A DNA stretch of 64,000 nt. Source: CAVXEH01 sp963805645. Its GTDB lineage: Bacteria; Chloroflexota; Limnocylindria; QHBO01. The stretch lies in NCBI GenBank assembly GCA_963805645.1, contig CAWDVA010000007.1, positions 496,001 through 560,000 of the forward strand, written 5' to 3'. The notes below the pieces were generated by a model, which had not been told where the DNA came from, ran no database searches, and saw only the letters and a list, made by a program, of their open reading frames with translations. Below are positions 30,473 through 39,365 of this stretch, one piece after another. Both the position numbers and the translations under genes were made by a program. The stretch's first letter is position 1, and the number at the start of each line of letters is the position of its first letter.

Positions 30473-31578
30473 GGGCTCGCCACCCCGCTGCCGCGCGAGC
30501 GCACCAGGAGCCAGAGGAAGAAGGGCGCACCAATGAAGGCGGTCACGATCCCCACCGGGATGCCGCCGGCCAGGCGCGCGATGAGATCCGCGACCGTGAG
30601 CAGCACCGCCCCGAACACGAGGCTGGCCGGCAGCAGCAACCGATGGTCGGGGCCGATGACCAGGCGCAGGAGGTGCGGGACCACGAGGCCCACGAAGCCG
30701 ATGGTCCCCGAGATGGCGACGACCGCGGAGGTGGCCAGGCTGGCGAGCACGGTGAGGATGAAACGCTCGCGCCCGACATCCACGCCGAGGTGCGCGGCGG
30801 CGACGTCGCCCAGGAGCAGCACGTTGAGGCGTCGCCATCGGACAAGGAGCGCGAGCAGGCTGACCGTCACGATGGGAGCGGCCACCATGAGGTTGCGCCA
30901 GCCGGCGACGTCGAGCGAGCCCATGATCCAGGCGAAGACCACGCCGAGCCGGTTCCCCGCCAGGAACATCAGGAGGGCCACGCCGGCCGCGAGGACGGAC
31001 GAGACCGCGTACCCGGTGAGCAGGAGGGTCACCGCACCGCCGCGGGCGCCACGGGCGACCGCATAGACCACGAGGACGGTCGCCAGGCCGCCCGAGAAGG
31101 CCAGCAGCTGCACCAGCCCCACGCCGAGCCAGCTGCCCGCCGCCAGGACGGCGAGGCCGGGCACCAGCAGCGGGACGACCAGCGCGGCGACCGCGCCGAG
31201 GGAGGCGCCGGCGGCCGTGCCGATGATGTACGGGTCGGCGAGCGGATTGCGCAGGAGGGCCTGGAAGGCGGTCCCGGCCATTGCCAGGCCGCCGCCCACG
31301 AGCATCGCGGTCAGGACCCGGGGCAGGCGCAGCTCGAGCACGATCGTCTCCGCCTGCGGCGTCCAGGTCGGCACCGCCGGGATCCCGATGAGCCGGTGGC
31401 CGATGATGCCCGCGGTCTCCCCGAGCCCGATCCCCACCGTCCCCAGCGCCACCCCGACGATGCCCAGCACGGCCAGCAGCCCGATGCCACCGCCGAGCAC
31501 GACCGCGGCGCGGGTGACGGTCGGCCCGCCCACGAGCGCGCGGGCGGAGGCGGCCGGAAGCGCGCGGGCGTCGCTCAT
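30469..31578 (-). CDS. btuC: Cobalamin ABC transporter, permease (FecCD/BtuC family)
   Basis: The 369-residue permease has about ten helices. It contains the family segments RLPRVLTAMLVGGGLAMAG, AFQALLRNPLADP, GTAAGASLGA and the coupling piece GLVVPHLLRLVIGPDHR. It forms the dimeric channel of a BtuCDF-type importer. It overlaps the binding protein gene by 4 bp and the ATPase gene by 4 bp. FecCD permeases also serve siderophores and haem; cobalamin is favoured because of the riboswitch. Confidence 0.92.
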   Translation of the reverse strand: MSDARALPAASARALVGGPTVTRAAVVLGGGIGLLAVLGIVGVALGTVGIGLGETAGIIGHRLIGIPAVPTWTPQAETIVLELRLPRVLTAMLVGGGLAMAGTAFQALLRNPLADPYIIGTAAGASLGAVAALVVPLLVPGLAVLAAGSWLGVGLVQLLAFSGGLATVLVVYAVARGARGGAVTLLLTGYAVSSVLAAGVALLMFLAGNRLGVVFAWIMGSLDVAGWRNLMVAAPIVTVSLLALLVRWRRLNVLLLGDVAAAHLGVDVGRERFILTVLASLATSAVVAISGTIGFVGLVVPHLLRLVIGPDHRLLLPASLVFGAVLLTVADLIARLAGGIPVGIVTAFIGAPFFLWLLVRSRGSGVASP

Positions 31579-32597
31579 CGGTTGAACGCCTCCGGGTGGA
31601 TGGCGCGGGCCAGGGCCTCCAGGCCGTCGACGATTCGCGGTCCGGGCCGCGTGGTGACGATGTCGTCGCGATACGGGACGACCCGTCCATCGCGCACCGC
31701 GGTCATGACCCCCCAGCCCGGTCGAGCGCGCACCTGCGAGAGCGCCGAGTCCCGCTGCTGCAGGTTCGGGTCATAGCTCGCGTCACCCAGCAGGATCAGC
31801 TCCGGATCGGCGTTGACCAGCTTCTCCAGGGGGATGGCGGTGGTACGCGCGTCACCGGTCACCGGGTCGCCGCCGGCCATCTCGATGAGCGACGCCAGGA
31901 AGGAGCCCTCCCCGGCGGTGTAGACCACGCCCTGGTAGACGCTCACCTCGTAGAAGACCCTGGGTCGCGGCGCGCCGGCGACGGCCTGCTGCACCGCGAC
32001 GACACGGCTCCGCATGGAATCGACCAGGCTCGCCGCCTGCCCCGCGCGGCCCAGCGCGCGTCCCACCAGGTCGATGTCGGCGTAGATGCCATCGAGGTCG
32101 GCGGGGTAGAGCGTCATGACCCTGAGCCCCAGACCGCGCAGCTGGTCGATCACGGCAACGGGAGTGAGCCCGTTGCCGCCGGCGAGGACCAGGTCCGGCC
32201 GTGCGGCGACGACCTTCTCGGGATCCACCGTGGCGTTGGTGACCACCTTCGGGAGATCGGCCACGCTGGCGGGATAGTCGTCGAAGTCGGTGACGCCCAC
32301 GAGCGCGCCGCAGGCGCCGACCGCGCAGGCGATCTCCGTGTTGGACGGCGCGAGACTGACGATCCGCGAGGGCGCGGCATCAAGGGTCACCGTGCGCCCG
32401 GTGTCGTCGGCCAGGGTCAGCGGCCATGCGTCGGGCGGCGATGCGGCCGGGGTTGCGGAGACCGAGGGGGCCGTGGTGGACGCGAGGGTGCTGCCCGAAG
32501 TGACGCCGCCATCGGCGCAGGCGGACAGGGCGAGGCAGGCGGCGAGGAGCAGGAGGAGCGGGACGAACCGGGGGGACCGGGGGCGGGTGGGTGCCAT
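31575..32597 (-). CDS. btuF: Cobalamin ABC transporter, substrate-binding lipoprotein
   Basis: The 340-residue precursor has a lipoprotein signal (basic start, hydrophobic run, lipobox ALSAC ending in the lipidated cysteine near residue 26) and a Ser/Thr/Ala linker. A BtuF-like class III binding domain follows (about 55-335; RIVSLAPSNTEIACAVG, VVAARPDLVLAG, a late PGWGVMTAVRDGRVVPY). It sits outside the membrane and passes B12 to BtuCD. It is the first gene after the cobalamin riboswitch. Confidence 0.92.
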   Translation of the reverse strand: MAPTRPRSPRFVPLLLLLAACLALSACADGGVTSGSTLASTTAPSVSATPAASPPDAWPLTLADDTGRTVTLDAAPSRIVSLAPSNTEIACAVGACGALVGVTDFDDYPASVADLPKVVTNATVDPEKVVAARPDLVLAGGNGLTPVAVIDQLRGLGLRVMTLYPADLDGIYADIDLVGRALGRAGQAASLVDSMRSRVVAVQQAVAGAPRPRVFYEVSVYQGVVYTAGEGSFLASLIEMAGGDPVTGDARTTAIPLEKLVNADPELILLGDASYDPNLQQRDSALSQVRARPGWGVMTAVRDGRVVPYRDDIVTTRPGPRIVDGLEALARAIHPEAFNR

Positions 32598-32639
32598 GAG
32601 TGATGCCGTTCCCTTTCACACGAGGGTCGTGACATCGCG

Positions 32640-32770
32640 CCGTGGCTGGGCGACCTGGCTCCCGGCCCACCGTTGGGGGCGCGGATACAGTTGCGGGACA
32701 GCGCCGGCTTTGCACCGGCTTCGCCATTTGCCCGCCGGCCTTTCGGCGGCGGCACCCGACGCGGTCTTCG
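32640..32770 (-). promoter_or_regulatory. Cobalamin riboswitch upstream of btuF
   Basis: Read on the minus strand, the leader contains the conserved parts of a cobalamin riboswitch in order: GGGTGCC (about 32755), AAGCCGGTGCAAAGCC, then the B12-box core GCTGTCCCGCAACTGT (about 32701-32686), and further on GGGAGCCAGG near 32654-32663. It ends about 45 nt before the btuF ATG. B12 binding would lower expression of the importer genes, most likely by hiding the start region. The remaining gap bases (to 32848) hold no gene. Confidence 0.92.
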
Positions 32771-32848
32771 GTTGGTAACGCAGCGATCGTAGCAGACGGC
32801 CCGCCGGCCAACGGGCGGCGGGCCGCGAGCGCGTGGTCGCTCGGGGAC

Positions 32849-33139
32849 CTACGCGGAGGCGGTCACCTCTTCGACCTCCACGTGGTTGTAGAGCGGTGTC
32901 TCCCGGGCAGATTCGCTGAGCATCGGGTCGAGCATCTTCTGCGCGGCGAGGGTGTGTGAGCAGCCGCCGGCCGATTCGAAGAGATGGCAATCGCACGACC
33001 AGTGGTCGTTGTCCATCGTGATCCGATGAACCCCGTGGTCGCTGGCGAACGTCGCCTCGAATCGCTGGAGCTTCACGCGGTCCGGCTCATGCGCGTAGCG
33101 CATCGCCTTCTCGACCTTCGCCATCATGCTCGATTGCAC
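32849..33139 (-). CDS. Small SWIM-type zinc-finger protein
   Basis: The 96-residue protein carries a SWIM finger: the core WSCDCHLFESAGGCSHTLAAQ gives C-x-C, then C-x-H, at about residues 46-64, preceded by a strand region (EATFASDHGVHRITMDN). SWIM fingers bind DNA or protein partners, usually within larger helicases or transposases; here the domain is alone. GTG 33139 was chosen because GGAGGG lies 8 nt upstream; ATG 33127 and 33124 are alternatives. The role is unknown. Confidence 0.7.
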   Translation of the reverse strand: MQSSMMAKVEKAMRYAHEPDRVKLQRFEATFASDHGVHRITMDNDHWSCDCHLFESAGGCSHTLAAQKMLDPMLSESARETPLYNHVEVEEVTASA

Positions 33140-33193
33140 AGTGCCTGCCCTCCAGGCGCCGGACCGAGCCGGCGCCATCTTCGTTGGCGCCCG

Positions 33194-34360
33194 TCAGTCC
33201 ATGGTCCTGGCGAGCCGGTCCTTCAGCATCACGAGCAGTGTAACCGGGGTTGGGTCCGTCTGGTAGAGGAGCGCGAGATACACGCTCACCAGGTCCCCGA
33301 ATGCGACCATGCCGAGCGCCCGGGCGAGCCGCGACGTTCCCTCCGCACGGACCTCGCTGCGGTTCGTGGCGCGCTCACCGAGGAGCTCGGCGACGACCCG
33401 ATAGCGCTCCGCGATCTCCTCCGGTTCCTTGGCGTCACGGAGCTCGACGATGTACGGTGCATCGCCCATCTCGCGCGGGTTCAGCGATCCCTCGATCGCG
33501 TTGTGGTTCGCCTCGGGCATCGGCTCGTACGCTGCCCACGACTTGGCGTTTTCGTTGAGCTGTGTCTTCCAGCGGTGCGCGACCGGCGTCATCAGACCTG
33601 CGCCGTAGACGACCGGGATGCGCCCGAACAACGACCAGGCCAGCTGCTTGGCCGGGTTCTCCGCGGTGTCGACCGCGGGAGCGTTGCGCCCCAGGATCGC
33701 CTCCACCGTCTCGACCGCGGGCGCCAGCGGATCCGGGTCGCCAATGAGCCCGGCGGTGACGAGCAGATCGTGGAGGAGGCCCACCCCAAAGCCGATGGCG
33801 GCGCGCGGCTGGCCCGGCGCCTGGTACGGCAGGTACGGAATCCCCGCCTCGCCTGCCCGTCGGCCGAGCTCGCCGCCCGTGGAGATCACGACCATCGGCA
33901 GACCGCGTTGCTGCGCCTGGCCTGCGGCTCGCAGGGTCTCGGCGGTGTTGCCCGAGTGGCTGGCGGCAACCACCAGGGTGCGCTCGCCGACCCAGGCGGG
34001 CAGGTCGTAGTCGCGGTGGACGACGAGCGGGACCCGCAGCCGGTCGCCCGCGATGGCCGCGACCAGCTCCCCGCCGATCGCGGAGCCTCCCATGGCGAGG
34101 ACCACGACGGCATCGACGGCCCGGTAGCGCTCCGGCAGGCTGACCTCGGAGGCGACGCGCCGGGCCTGCGACAGCTGCGTCGGCAGCTCGGCGACGCGAC
34201 CGAGCATGTTGCCGGTGTCGATCCGCTTCAGGGCCGCGAGGTCGTCGAGGGTGATCGCCTCCTCGGGCAGCGGCGGACGCTCGTCCGGCTCCTCCGCCTC
34301 GTCGCGACCGCCCGGCTCCTCGTCGGGGTTCTTGTAGCCGAAGAAGTCCCGGGCGTCCAC
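33194..34360 (-). CDS. Bifunctional phosphoglucose/phosphomannose isomerase
   Basis: The 388-residue protein is a two-SIS-domain isomerase interconverting fructose-6-P with glucose-6-P and mannose-6-P. The first SIS domain shows LAMGGSAIGGEL and AASHSGNTAETL, the C-terminal part shows the glutamate QLNENAKSWA and the histidine EANHNAIEG. A charged N-terminal 35 residues (MDARDFFGYKNPDEEPGG) is extra. The GTG start is 3 bp after the stop of the phosphohexomutase gene. With the mutase and the guanylyltransferase below, it supplies GDP-mannose. Confidence 0.9.
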   Translation of the reverse strand: MDARDFFGYKNPDEEPGGRDEAEEPDERPPLPEEAITLDDLAALKRIDTGNMLGRVAELPTQLSQARRVASEVSLPERYRAVDAVVVLAMGGSAIGGELVAAIAGDRLRVPLVVHRDYDLPAWVGERTLVVAASHSGNTAETLRAAGQAQQRGLPMVVISTGGELGRRAGEAGIPYLPYQAPGQPRAAIGFGVGLLHDLLVTAGLIGDPDPLAPAVETVEAILGRNAPAVDTAENPAKQLAWSLFGRIPVVYGAGLMTPVAHRWKTQLNENAKSWAAYEPMPEANHNAIEGSLNPREMGDAPYIVELRDAKEPEEIAERYRVVAELLGERATNRSEVRAEGTSRLARALGMVAFGDLVSVYLALLYQTDPTPVTLLVMLKDRLARTMD

Positions 34361-34363
34361 GTC

Positions 34364-35824
34364 CTAGGCGCCCGCCCCGACGCCGTCGGCGGCGATCGCA
34401 CGCCCCTCCGCGAGCAGGGAATCAACGTCCTCGGGCGAGCGCGCCTCCACGTAGATCCGCAGCAGCGCCTCCGTCCCGGAGAAGCGGATCAGGAGCCAGG
34501 ATCCGTCCTCCCGGTAGAACTTGAAGCCGTCGCCGGTCTCGAGCGCCTGCCGGCGCACCACCGCCTTTCCGGCAAGGGAGGTCGGCGCCTCGTCCCCGAG
34601 CCGGGCGAGGGTATCGGCCTTGACCGTGTCGTAACCCTCGCGGGCGAAGCGGATGTCGATGCGGTTGTAGTAGCTGGGACCGGCCAGCGCCTGGAGCTCC
34701 GCCAGCACCTCCGAGGCGCGCTTGCCCTTGCTCAGCCAGAGGTCGAGCAGGAACAGCCCCGACGCCAGTCCATCGCGTTCCGGGATGTGCATCCCGAAGC
34801 CGAACCCGCCGGACTCCTCGCCCCCGATGACCGCGTTCGTCTCGGTCATCTTGGGTCCGACGTACTTGAAGCCCACCCCGGTCTCGTAGGCCTGCGTTCC
34901 ATACAGCTCCGCCAGGCGCGGCGCCATGGAGGTGGTGGTGACGGTGTACACCGCCGGACCGATCTGCCCGCGCACGTCGAGCAGGTACCAGTAGAGCAGG
35001 CCGTAGACCTGCAGCTGGTTGACGAAGACGCCCTGCTCGGTGGCCATCCCCACCCGGTCCGCGTCCCCGTCGAAGGCGATGCCGATGTCGGCGCCCCAGC
35101 GCGGGATCTCCTCGAGCCAGGCGTCCACGTTGGGACGGATCGGCTCGGGGTTCACGCCGCCGAAGAACGGGTTGCGCTCCGTGTGCAGCTCGCGAACCGT
35201 GAGGCGGCCGCCGCTCAGCAGCCGCGTGTACCAGCCCGCGCCGCTTCCGTACAGGGGCTCCACAAGGAGGCGCTTCTCCGCGGCGCGGATGCGCTCGATG
35301 TCGACCACGCTCGCCAGCTGGTCGCGGAACTTCGGATAGGGATCGAAGACCTCCACCAGGCCGGCCTCGACCGCGTCGTCGTACTCGCGCCGGGGCGGCA
35401 GCTCGTCCTCGGGGTGCCCGTCCATGGTCGCCTCGATCGCCGCGAGCATCTCCGGCGCGGCGGCGCCGCCGGTGTCGGCCTTGACCTTGAAGCCGTTGTC
35501 GGTCCACGGGTTGTGGCTGGCGGTGATCACGATCCCGGCCCCCGCCTGCATCTCGCGGGTGAAGAAGCTGCCGACCTGGGTGGGCACCGCCTCGGGGGGT
35601 GTGAAGCTGCGGATGTCGTGGGCGGCAAGCACCTCGATGCAGGCCCGGGCGAAGTGCTCCGAGGCGAACCGTCGGTCGTGGGCGATCACCACCCCGCGCT
35701 CCGCGGTTCCCGCGTGCTGCAGGTACTCGGCCACGCCGCGTGCACAGCGTCGGACGTTGTGGAACGTGTAGTCCTCGGCGATGGCGGCACGCCAGCCATC
35801 GGTCCCGAACTTGATCTTGGTCAC
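34364..35824 (-). CDS. Phosphoglucomutase/phosphomannomutase family protein
   Basis: The 486-residue alpha-D-phosphohexomutase begins KIKFGTDGWRAAIAED. It has the phosphoserine loop TASHNPWTDNG, the metal loop FDGDADRVG, the sugar loop GGEESGGFG and the phosphate loop RFSGTEALLRIY, so all four active-site loops are intact. GTG 35824 was preferred over ATG 35842 because GGGAG lies before it and the conserved fold starts there. It moves phosphate between C6 and C1 of glucose or mannose; specificity cannot be read from sequence. Confidence 0.92.
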   Translation of the reverse strand: MTKIKFGTDGWRAAIAEDYTFHNVRRCARGVAEYLQHAGTAERGVVIAHDRRFASEHFARACIEVLAAHDIRSFTPPEAVPTQVGSFFTREMQAGAGIVITASHNPWTDNGFKVKADTGGAAAPEMLAAIEATMDGHPEDELPPRREYDDAVEAGLVEVFDPYPKFRDQLASVVDIERIRAAEKRLLVEPLYGSGAGWYTRLLSGGRLTVRELHTERNPFFGGVNPEPIRPNVDAWLEEIPRWGADIGIAFDGDADRVGMATEQGVFVNQLQVYGLLYWYLLDVRGQIGPAVYTVTTTSMAPRLAELYGTQAYETGVGFKYVGPKMTETNAVIGGEESGGFGFGMHIPERDGLASGLFLLDLWLSKGKRASEVLAELQALAGPSYYNRIDIRFAREGYDTVKADTLARLGDEAPTSLAGKAVVRRQALETGDGFKFYREDGSWLLIRFSGTEALLRIYVEARSPEDVDSLLAEGRAIAADGVGAGA

Positions 35825-35927
35825 GCGGGTCGGCACTCCCATGCGGTTTGCGGCAGGTCGGGATCCGTTGCGCCTATGGTAGCGGGCGGCCACGCCTCCA
35901 CCAGCCGTACGGCGGGCGCCGGCGGCC

Positions 35928-36695
35928 TCACTCGGCCCGAGGCGCCGCTCCCATGCGCCGGTCGGCGCTCCGCGCGATGTCGTCCAGCTCCGACTGCAGC
36001 CGGGCGAGGAGCGGCTTCAGCCGCACGCGGGGACCCACCCTGATGGGCTCCCCCTCCTCGACGCGCATTCGCGCGAAAGGCAGCGGGACGAGGTGGCGAT
36101 CCCATCGGCGCGTCAGCCGCAGCGTTGGACGGATGGCGATGGCCCAGGGCTGGATCGGCACACCGGACTCGCGCGCCACCAGGAGGGCACCCGGTTTGGC
36201 GACCCGGTACGGCCCGAAGGGCCCATCGCAGCTGACGACCACCGTGTGCCCGGCCTTCCCGATCCTCGCAAGCTCGAGGGAAAGGCGTCCCGCTTCGGCC
36301 CGCGTGGAACGTCCCTCGTCTGGCAGGGTGACCACGCCCGACTGCAGCGAGCGCAGCATGGCGTTCATCACGATCCCGCGGAACCCGCGCGTGCTGAAGC
36401 TCACGATGCGGCGTTCCTTGCGCAGCCGCCAGGCGGCGGTGGCGGCCACCAGGTTCGACTCGTGCCAGATGGCGAAGACGCACTGGGCCTGGGAGACGGG
36501 AGGACCGGACACGCGGGCGGTGGCGGCGCAGAGGCGCAGGTAGGCGCCAAGCGCGCGGCCCAGCAGGCGGGCCAGCCAGGCGTGCGGCACCGCCTCCTCC
36601 TCGATCCACGAGGGAGCTGGACCATCGGGCGGCACGGCCGACGGCGGCGCGGGGAGGGGGGACGGCCGCTCGGGCGGCGACGGCTCGGGAGACAT
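35928..36695 (-). CDS. DUF374-type lysophospholipid acyltransferase family protein
   Basis: The 255-residue protein has the DUF374 pattern: CVFAIWHESNLVA (acyltransferase HX-type motif), SFSTRGFRGIV and VVVSCDGPFGPYRVAKPGAL (cf. the D-G-P-x-G-P core). An N-terminal Pro-rich segment of about 30 residues is extra. Relatives acylate lipid heads. Its ATG lies 3 bp after the guanylyltransferase stop. Position among GDP-mannose genes suggests a role in cell-envelope lipids or glycolipids; this is inference. Confidence 0.8.
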   Translation of the reverse strand: MSPEPSPPERPSPLPAPPSAVPPDGPAPSWIEEEAVPHAWLARLLGRALGAYLRLCAATARVSGPPVSQAQCVFAIWHESNLVAATAAWRLRKERRIVSFSTRGFRGIVMNAMLRSLQSGVVTLPDEGRSTRAEAGRLSLELARIGKAGHTVVVSCDGPFGPYRVAKPGALLVARESGVPIQPWAIAIRPTLRLTRRWDRHLVPLPFARMRVEEGEPIRVGPRVRLKPLLARLQSELDDIARSADRRMGAAPRAE

Positions 36696-36698
36696 CCG

Positions 36699-37769
36699 CT
36701 ACAGGTAGCGCTCGCCGGCCTTCTCGGCGATCTCGTCGAGAACCGGCTTGATCTCCTCCGCCCGGTCGCGGGCACAGACGAGGAGCGCGTCGGGGGTGTC
36801 GACGATGATCACGTCGCTCAGGCCAACGGTGACGATGAGACGGTCCCCTCCGTGGACGAGCACGCGTTCCGAGCCGCGGTCGAGGTGCTGCCCGCTGGCC
36901 ACAAGCGTGGATCCGGTCTTGCCGCTCAGCGCCTCGAGCAGGCTCGACCAGGAGCCGATGTCGCTCCACCCCGCGTCGAGCGGGACGACCGCCATCCGCC
37001 CCTCCGCGGCGGCCGGCTCCGCGATCCCGATGTCAATGGTGATGGCGGGAATGGGCTCCAGGATCTCGCGCACGCTCGAAAGCCAGCCCGGGACGCGGTG
37101 GAGCTTCTCTATCCGCGCGAGGGCGGCGGCAAGCTCCGGCTGGAATCGCTCCATCGCGGCGCGGAAGCTGTAGGTCCGCCAGGCGAAGATCCCGGCGTTC
37201 CACAGGTAGCCGCCGGCTTCGAGGAAGCCGCGTGCGGTCGCCGCATCGGGCTTCTCGACGAAGCGCTCGACCAGGGCGGTGGGCACCGCCGGGTGCAGCT
37301 GCCTGCCGACCTTGATGTAGCCGTAGCCGGTCGCGGGATGGGTGGGCACCACGCCGAGGGTTGCCAGGTAGCCGCGCTCCGCGGCCCGTGCCGCCTCGCG
37401 CAGGGCGTCCAGGAGGGCGGCCTCGTCCGAGACGAAGTGGTCGGCGGGAAGGACGAGTGCGACTTCGTCGGGGTCGCGGCGGGCGATGACGGTGGCGAGC
37501 CCGGCGGCCACCGCGGTGGAGCGCGCCAGCGGCTCGCCGACGACGTTCTCCTCCGGGAGCTGGGGGAGCTGCTCGGCCGTCTCGCGGACATGGGCCTGGG
37601 AGGTGATGACGTAGATGTCGCGGGGCGGCAGCAGCGGCGCCAGGCGCGACACGGTCTGCTGGAGCAGGCTGGTCTCGCCGGTCAGCGGCAGCAGCTGCTT
37701 GGGAGCGCGGCGACGGGAGAGCGGCCAGAGACGGGTGCCGGACCCGCCGGCCATGATGATGGCAAACAT
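36699..37769 (-). CDS. manC: Mannose-1-phosphate guanylyltransferase
   Basis: The 356-residue nucleotidyltransferase makes GDP-mannose from mannose-1-P and GTP. It starts MFAIIMAGGSGTRLWPLSR with the GTP loop, followed by PKQLLPLTG, LVLPADHFV, FVEKPDAATA and YLWNAGIFAW. The C-terminal part contains DAGWSDIGSW. No fused isomerase domain is present, so it is the short, GMP-only form. It lies between proC and the DUF374 gene. Confidence 0.92.
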   Translation of the reverse strand: MFAIIMAGGSGTRLWPLSRRRAPKQLLPLTGETSLLQQTVSRLAPLLPPRDIYVITSQAHVRETAEQLPQLPEENVVGEPLARSTAVAAGLATVIARRDPDEVALVLPADHFVSDEAALLDALREAARAAERGYLATLGVVPTHPATGYGYIKVGRQLHPAVPTALVERFVEKPDAATARGFLEAGGYLWNAGIFAWRTYSFRAAMERFQPELAAALARIEKLHRVPGWLSSVREILEPIPAITIDIGIAEPAAAEGRMAVVPLDAGWSDIGSWSSLLEALSGKTGSTLVASGQHLDRGSERVLVHGGDRLIVTVGLSDVIIVDTPDALLVCARDRAEEIKPVLDEIAEKAGERYL

Positions 37770-37782
37770 GCTGCGGCCGAGC

Positions 37783-38688
37783 CTACTCCTGCACCTGGCG
37801 GCCCGGCGACCTCGCGGTACCCCGCCGGGCAGCCCCGGTCTCATTCGTGGAGGCCGTCTCCCGCTCCAGGCGCTCGCCCAGCTCGACCGTCCGTCGGTAC
37901 GCCGCCCACACGGCATCGGAGAAGACGGTCCGTATCCGGCCCTTCTCGAGCTCGTAGATGGCTGCCGCGCTGGTGCCGCCCGGCGAGGTGACCAGGTTCC
38001 GCAGCTGCGCGGGGTGGAGCTCTGAGCGTGCTGCGTATTCCGCGGAGCCGATGAGCGTTTCCACCACCAGGTCGTGGGCCAGCTCGCGCGGGAAGCCGAG
38101 GTGGACCCCCGCGTCGATCAGCGCCTCCATGACCGCGAACAGGTACGTCGGCCCGGTCCCCGAGAGGGCGGTCGCCATGGCCACGAAGCCCTCGTCCTCC
38201 ACCTGGCGCTCGGACCCCAGGCTGCGGAGAACGGCGCGGGCCAGGTCGCGCTGCCGGGCGCTGCAGGCCCCGGCCGCAGCCCAGACGGAGATGCCCCGGC
38301 GGATCTGGGCCGGGGTGTTGGGCATGGCCCGCACCACGGCCGGGTGGGCGAGCCCCGTGCCCAGGGCGCCGAGCGTGGCGCCGGCCACGATCGATAGGAC
38401 CACCTGGTCCTCGGAGAGGGCCGGAGCGAGCTCGCGCATCACGCGGCCGAGCATCTGCGGCTTCACCGCCAGGACCACGATCTCGGCGCCGGAGACCGCC
38501 TCGGCGTTGCGGGCCACGACCCGGATCCCATGCGTCTCGGCCAGCGCCTCCCGGCGCTCGCGGCGGGGATGCGATGCGACCAGCGTCTCGCCGCTGACCG
38601 CCCGGTCCGCGAGCAGCCCGGCGATCATCGCCTCAGCCATCACCCCTGCGCCGACGACGCCGACGCGCATCTCGTGCCGTGCGGTCAC
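37783..38688 (-). CDS. proC: Pyrroline-5-carboxylate reductase
   Basis: The 301-residue enzyme makes proline from pyrroline-5-carboxylate with NAD(P)H. It has the nucleotide fold VGVVGAGVMAEAMI, VVLAVKPQ, VRAMPNTPAQIRRG, and the C-terminal signature SGTGPTYLFAVMEALIDAGV with VTSPGGTSAAAI. The C-terminal about 30 residues are an extra charged tail. The GTG start overlaps the TPR-like gene stop (GTGA). Confidence 0.94.
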   Translation of the reverse strand: MTARHEMRVGVVGAGVMAEAMIAGLLADRAVSGETLVASHPRRERREALAETHGIRVVARNAEAVSGAEIVVLAVKPQMLGRVMRELAPALSEDQVVLSIVAGATLGALGTGLAHPAVVRAMPNTPAQIRRGISVWAAAGACSARQRDLARAVLRSLGSERQVEDEGFVAMATALSGTGPTYLFAVMEALIDAGVHLGFPRELAHDLVVETLIGSAEYAARSELHPAQLRNLVTSPGGTSAAAIYELEKGRIRTVFSDAVWAAYRRTVELGERLERETASTNETGAARRGTARSPGRQVQE

Positions 38689-39365
38689 CCTTCCTCCTCG
38701 CTCTGCCCGTCCCGCCTGGCCCGTCCTCTCGACGCGCCCTCCGCCGCGCGGTGCACCGACTTCTCGTCGCCGCGCAGGGCGCGCGCCGCGGCGATCTCGT
38801 CCTCCGGCGCCCCGGCGGCGAGCAGCAGCGTCTCCGCGATCCCCGCCAGGCGCCGGGCGGTGGTGACGTCCCCGCGTTCCAGCTCCGCCCTACCCATGCC
38901 CAGGGCGGCAAGCCCCTGCTCGTGCTCAGCTCCGATGTCGCGCGCCTCGCTGATCGCCTCGGCATAGTAGCGCCGGGCCGAGTGCGGGTCGCCCGCGGCG
39001 ACCCGCACGTCGCCGATGCGCCGGGCGGTGCGGGTGGCGGCCAGGGTCATGTCAGCGCGCTCGAAGTGCCACAGGGCACGGTGCGACCAGGCGTCCGCCG
39101 CCCACCAGGCGCGCGCCGTGATGGCCCCTTCCGCGGCCTGGCTGGCCGCGGATGCGGCGCGCCGGTGGTCGGAGGACCGGCTGGCGTCGATGTACTGGGG
39201 CGCGAGCGGGTCGCGGCGCAGCGCCACGGGAAGATCCGGCAGGCTCGGGGCGGCGGAACGCTCCGGCTCGCCGATGACCCCTCGGACCCACCGCCCGAGG
39301 CGCGCCAGCCGTCCCTCGGCTGCACGCTCCCCCCAGGCGCGCTGGTGCACCGGGAGACGGGTCAC
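38685..39365 (-). CDS. TPR-like helical protein
   Basis: The 226-residue protein has two to three helical pairs resembling tetratricopeptide repeats in its centre (about 75-190), for example AWSHRALWHFERADMTLAA, DPHSARRYYAEAISEARDIG and AALGMGRAELERGDVTTA. The N- and C-termini are basic and low in structure. No enzyme motif is present. It is coupled by GTGA overlaps to metK upstream and proC downstream, so it is made together with them, but this does not reveal its job. Confidence 0.65.
   Translation of the reverse strand: MTRLPVHQRAWGERAAEGRLARLGRWVRGVIGEPERSAAPSLPDLPVALRRDPLAPQYIDASRSSDHRRAASAASQAAEGAITARAWWAADAWSHRALWHFERADMTLAATRTARRIGDVRVAAGDPHSARRYYAEAISEARDIGAEHEQGLAALGMGRAELERGDVTTARRLAGIAETLLLAAGAPEDEIAAARALRGDEKSVHRAAEGASRGRARRDGQSEEEG

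Noticed and set aside
32984..36043. Very long plus-strand frame (1019 aa) opposite the isomerase and mutase genes
   Set aside because: It is entirely antisense to three well-supported genes and has the low-complexity composition of a reverse-complement frame.
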